A stretch of DNA of 6,775 nt from Actinomycetes bacterium (GTDB taxonomy: Bacteria > Actinomycetota > Actinomycetes > Propionibacteriales > Propionibacteriaceae). The notes beneath the pieces were generated by a model. That model was not told the DNA's origin and did not search any database. It was given only the letters and a program-made list of their open reading frames with translations. The stretch covers positions 1-6,775 of the forward strand of contig JAEZYG010000066.1 of the NCBI GenBank assembly GCA_023419175.1, in the 5' to 3' direction. The translations under genes were made by a program, and so were the position numbers. Shown here in pieces: positions 5,805 through 6,775 of the stretch; position 1 is the stretch's first letter, and each line of letters begins with the position of its first letter.

Positions 5805-6775
5805 ATGGAAATCATCGAAGGAGACCGTCCCCTAGAACGTTTCTGGGCCGCCCATCGCCGACAAGATCTCATCGCTCTACGCACCTCAGGCACCACGGGC
5901 AACGCCAAGACGATCGTGCGCACCACAACATCATGGACGGACTCATTCGATCTCGTTGCTCGTCGCCTGGATATAGGAAGAAACGATCATTTCTGGATAC
6001 CGGGATCGCTTAACGCAACGATGAATCTTTTCTGTGCTGCTCTCGCAGAATGGCGCCACATACCCTGGACAACAGATCCTGCCTCAGCAACGATCACGAC
6101 CATGACCCCTAGCGGCCTGACCTCCTTCCTCAGCGATGAGAAGAAGCGCTCACTGACCCGTCCCGATATGACTATTCTCATCGCAGGGGATGGTTTGAAT
6201 AGACGTCTGCGCGACGAAGCGATATCTGAGGGATACCGTATCGAGCACTATTACGGAGCATCTGAACTTTCGCTTGTCGCCTGGGGGACGTGCAATAAAG
6301 ACTTGAAAATCTTTGATCGCGTTGAGATCGATATCGATAGCGATAACATCATCTGGGTGAGCTCTCCATGGCTCAGCTACGGCTATTTGGATAACGATCT
6401 CTCCTGCTTTGTCAGCCGTCCAGATGGATTTGTCACCGTCAAAGACAGAGGAAATCTCGATCAAGATATCGTGACCATCTGGGGACGAGACGGAGCGATT
6501 ACCACCTCGGGAGCCACTGTCGATCTCGCCCCGATCAAAGCTCAACTATCCGCTCAGATAGCGGGAGATATTGAATTGGTCGCCCTCCCTCACCCACGTC
6601 TAGGATCCGTTCTCACAGCGGTTTTTAGGGACGAGGACGATAGAATTACCGCTCGTTCATGGGCCAGATCCCATCTGGACGGACCTCACCGCCCACGTCT
6701 ATGGGTCAGATGCGAAATCCCCACCACTGATCTTGGTAAGGTCGATCGGCAAGCTTTAATCGATACGATCCAAAC
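5805..6775 (+). CDS. AMP-binding acyl-CoA synthetase-like protein, short form (3' end cut by window)
   Basis: An open frame runs from ATG 5805 to the right edge, giving 323 residues with no stop. It carries the adenylate-forming (ANL) motifs in order: ATP-binding P-loop RTSGTTGNAK (26-35), A5 YYGASELSLV (149-158), an A7 aspartate in KDRG (D214), the A8 hinge GRDGAITTSGATVDLAPIKAQL region (227-248), and the A10 catalytic lysine in TDLGKVDRQ (K312). Such enzymes activate a carboxylate as its acyl-AMP and pass it to CoA. The P-loop lies near residue 30 instead of about 150-200, so the N-terminal subdomain is largely absent. The YGASELS motif recalls the YhfT/VraA acyl-CoA synthetase group more than MenE (usually YGMTET), but short actinobacterial MenE is an alternative. 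No Shine-Dalgarno sequence precedes the ATG, and upstream ATGs at 5773 and 5788 are out of frame, so a leaderless message is possible. Fewer than about 20 further residues would be expected beyond the edge. Confidence 0.88.
   Translation, partial: MEIIEGDRPLERFWAAHRRQDLIALRTSGTTGNAKTIVRTTTSWTDSFDLVARRLDIGRNDHFWIPGSLNATMNLFCAALAEWRHIPWTTDPASATITTMTPSGLTSFLSDEKKRSLTRPDMTILIAGDGLNRRLRDEAISEGYRIEHYYGASELSLVAWGTCNKDLKIFDRVEIDIDSDNIIWVSSPWLSYGYLDNDLSCFVSRPDGFVTVKDRGNLDQDIVTIWGRDGAITTSGATVDLAPIKAQLSAQIAGDIELVALPHPRLGSVLTAVFRDEDDRITARSWARSHLDGPHRPRLWVRCEIPTTDLGKVDRQALIDTIQ

Noticed and set aside
5987..6545. Minus-strand open frames at 5987-6181 and 6150-6545
   Set aside because: They are antisense to the AMP-binding gene, whose ordered ANL motifs make the plus strand the coding strand.
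5805..6775. Naming the AMP-binding gene menE
   Set aside because: The short length fits actinobacterial MenE, but the YGASELS motif is unlike the usual MenE YGMTET and no menaquinone gene is visible, so no symbol was assigned.

Overview
The window looks like chromosomal DNA of an actinobacterium with only moderate G+C (about half, by eye). Three things point there: a clpB gene preceded by an HspR-type HAIR operator, a secreted von Willebrand A (VWA) protein of the kind common in Streptomyces and its relatives, and a short spermidine-synthase-like protein carrying the VDLDDPTRLEF signature typical of actinobacterial members of that family. The genus cannot be fixed from this stretch. No transposase, integrase, phage gene, tRNA, rRNA or CRISPR array was found.

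Layout, left to right. Positions 1-262 are A/C-rich on the plus strand and hold no secure gene; they could be the 3' end of a Pro/Thr-rich plus-strand protein or the start of a minus-strand membrane protein. Positions 263-2134 (minus) encode an exported, C-terminally anchored VWA protein. The 129-base divergent gap (2135-2263) carries two DnaA-box-like 9-mers in inverted orientation. Positions 2264-3073 (plus) encode the spermidine-synthase-like protein. It converges on clpB (3123-5699, minus), and the 49-base gap between them holds a strong G/C hairpin without a U-tract. Upstream of clpB, 5721-5757 is a near-perfect HAIR operator overlapping a plausible promoter. Divergent from clpB, 5805 to the right edge (plus) is the N-terminal 323 residues of a short AMP-forming acyl-CoA synthetase-like enzyme, cut by the window edge.

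Functionally this is a mixed housekeeping region rather than one operon. Two divergent pairs (VWA/spermidine-synthase-like and clpB/AMP-binding) are joined tail to tail at 3074-3122. ClpB is the heat-shock disaggregase and its control by HspR can be read directly from the operator. The two most interesting non-coding signals are the HAIR operator, which might also affect the divergent AMP-binding gene, and the inverted DnaA-box pair between the VWA and spermidine-synthase-like genes. Nothing here amounts to a clear, previously undescribed multi-gene system.
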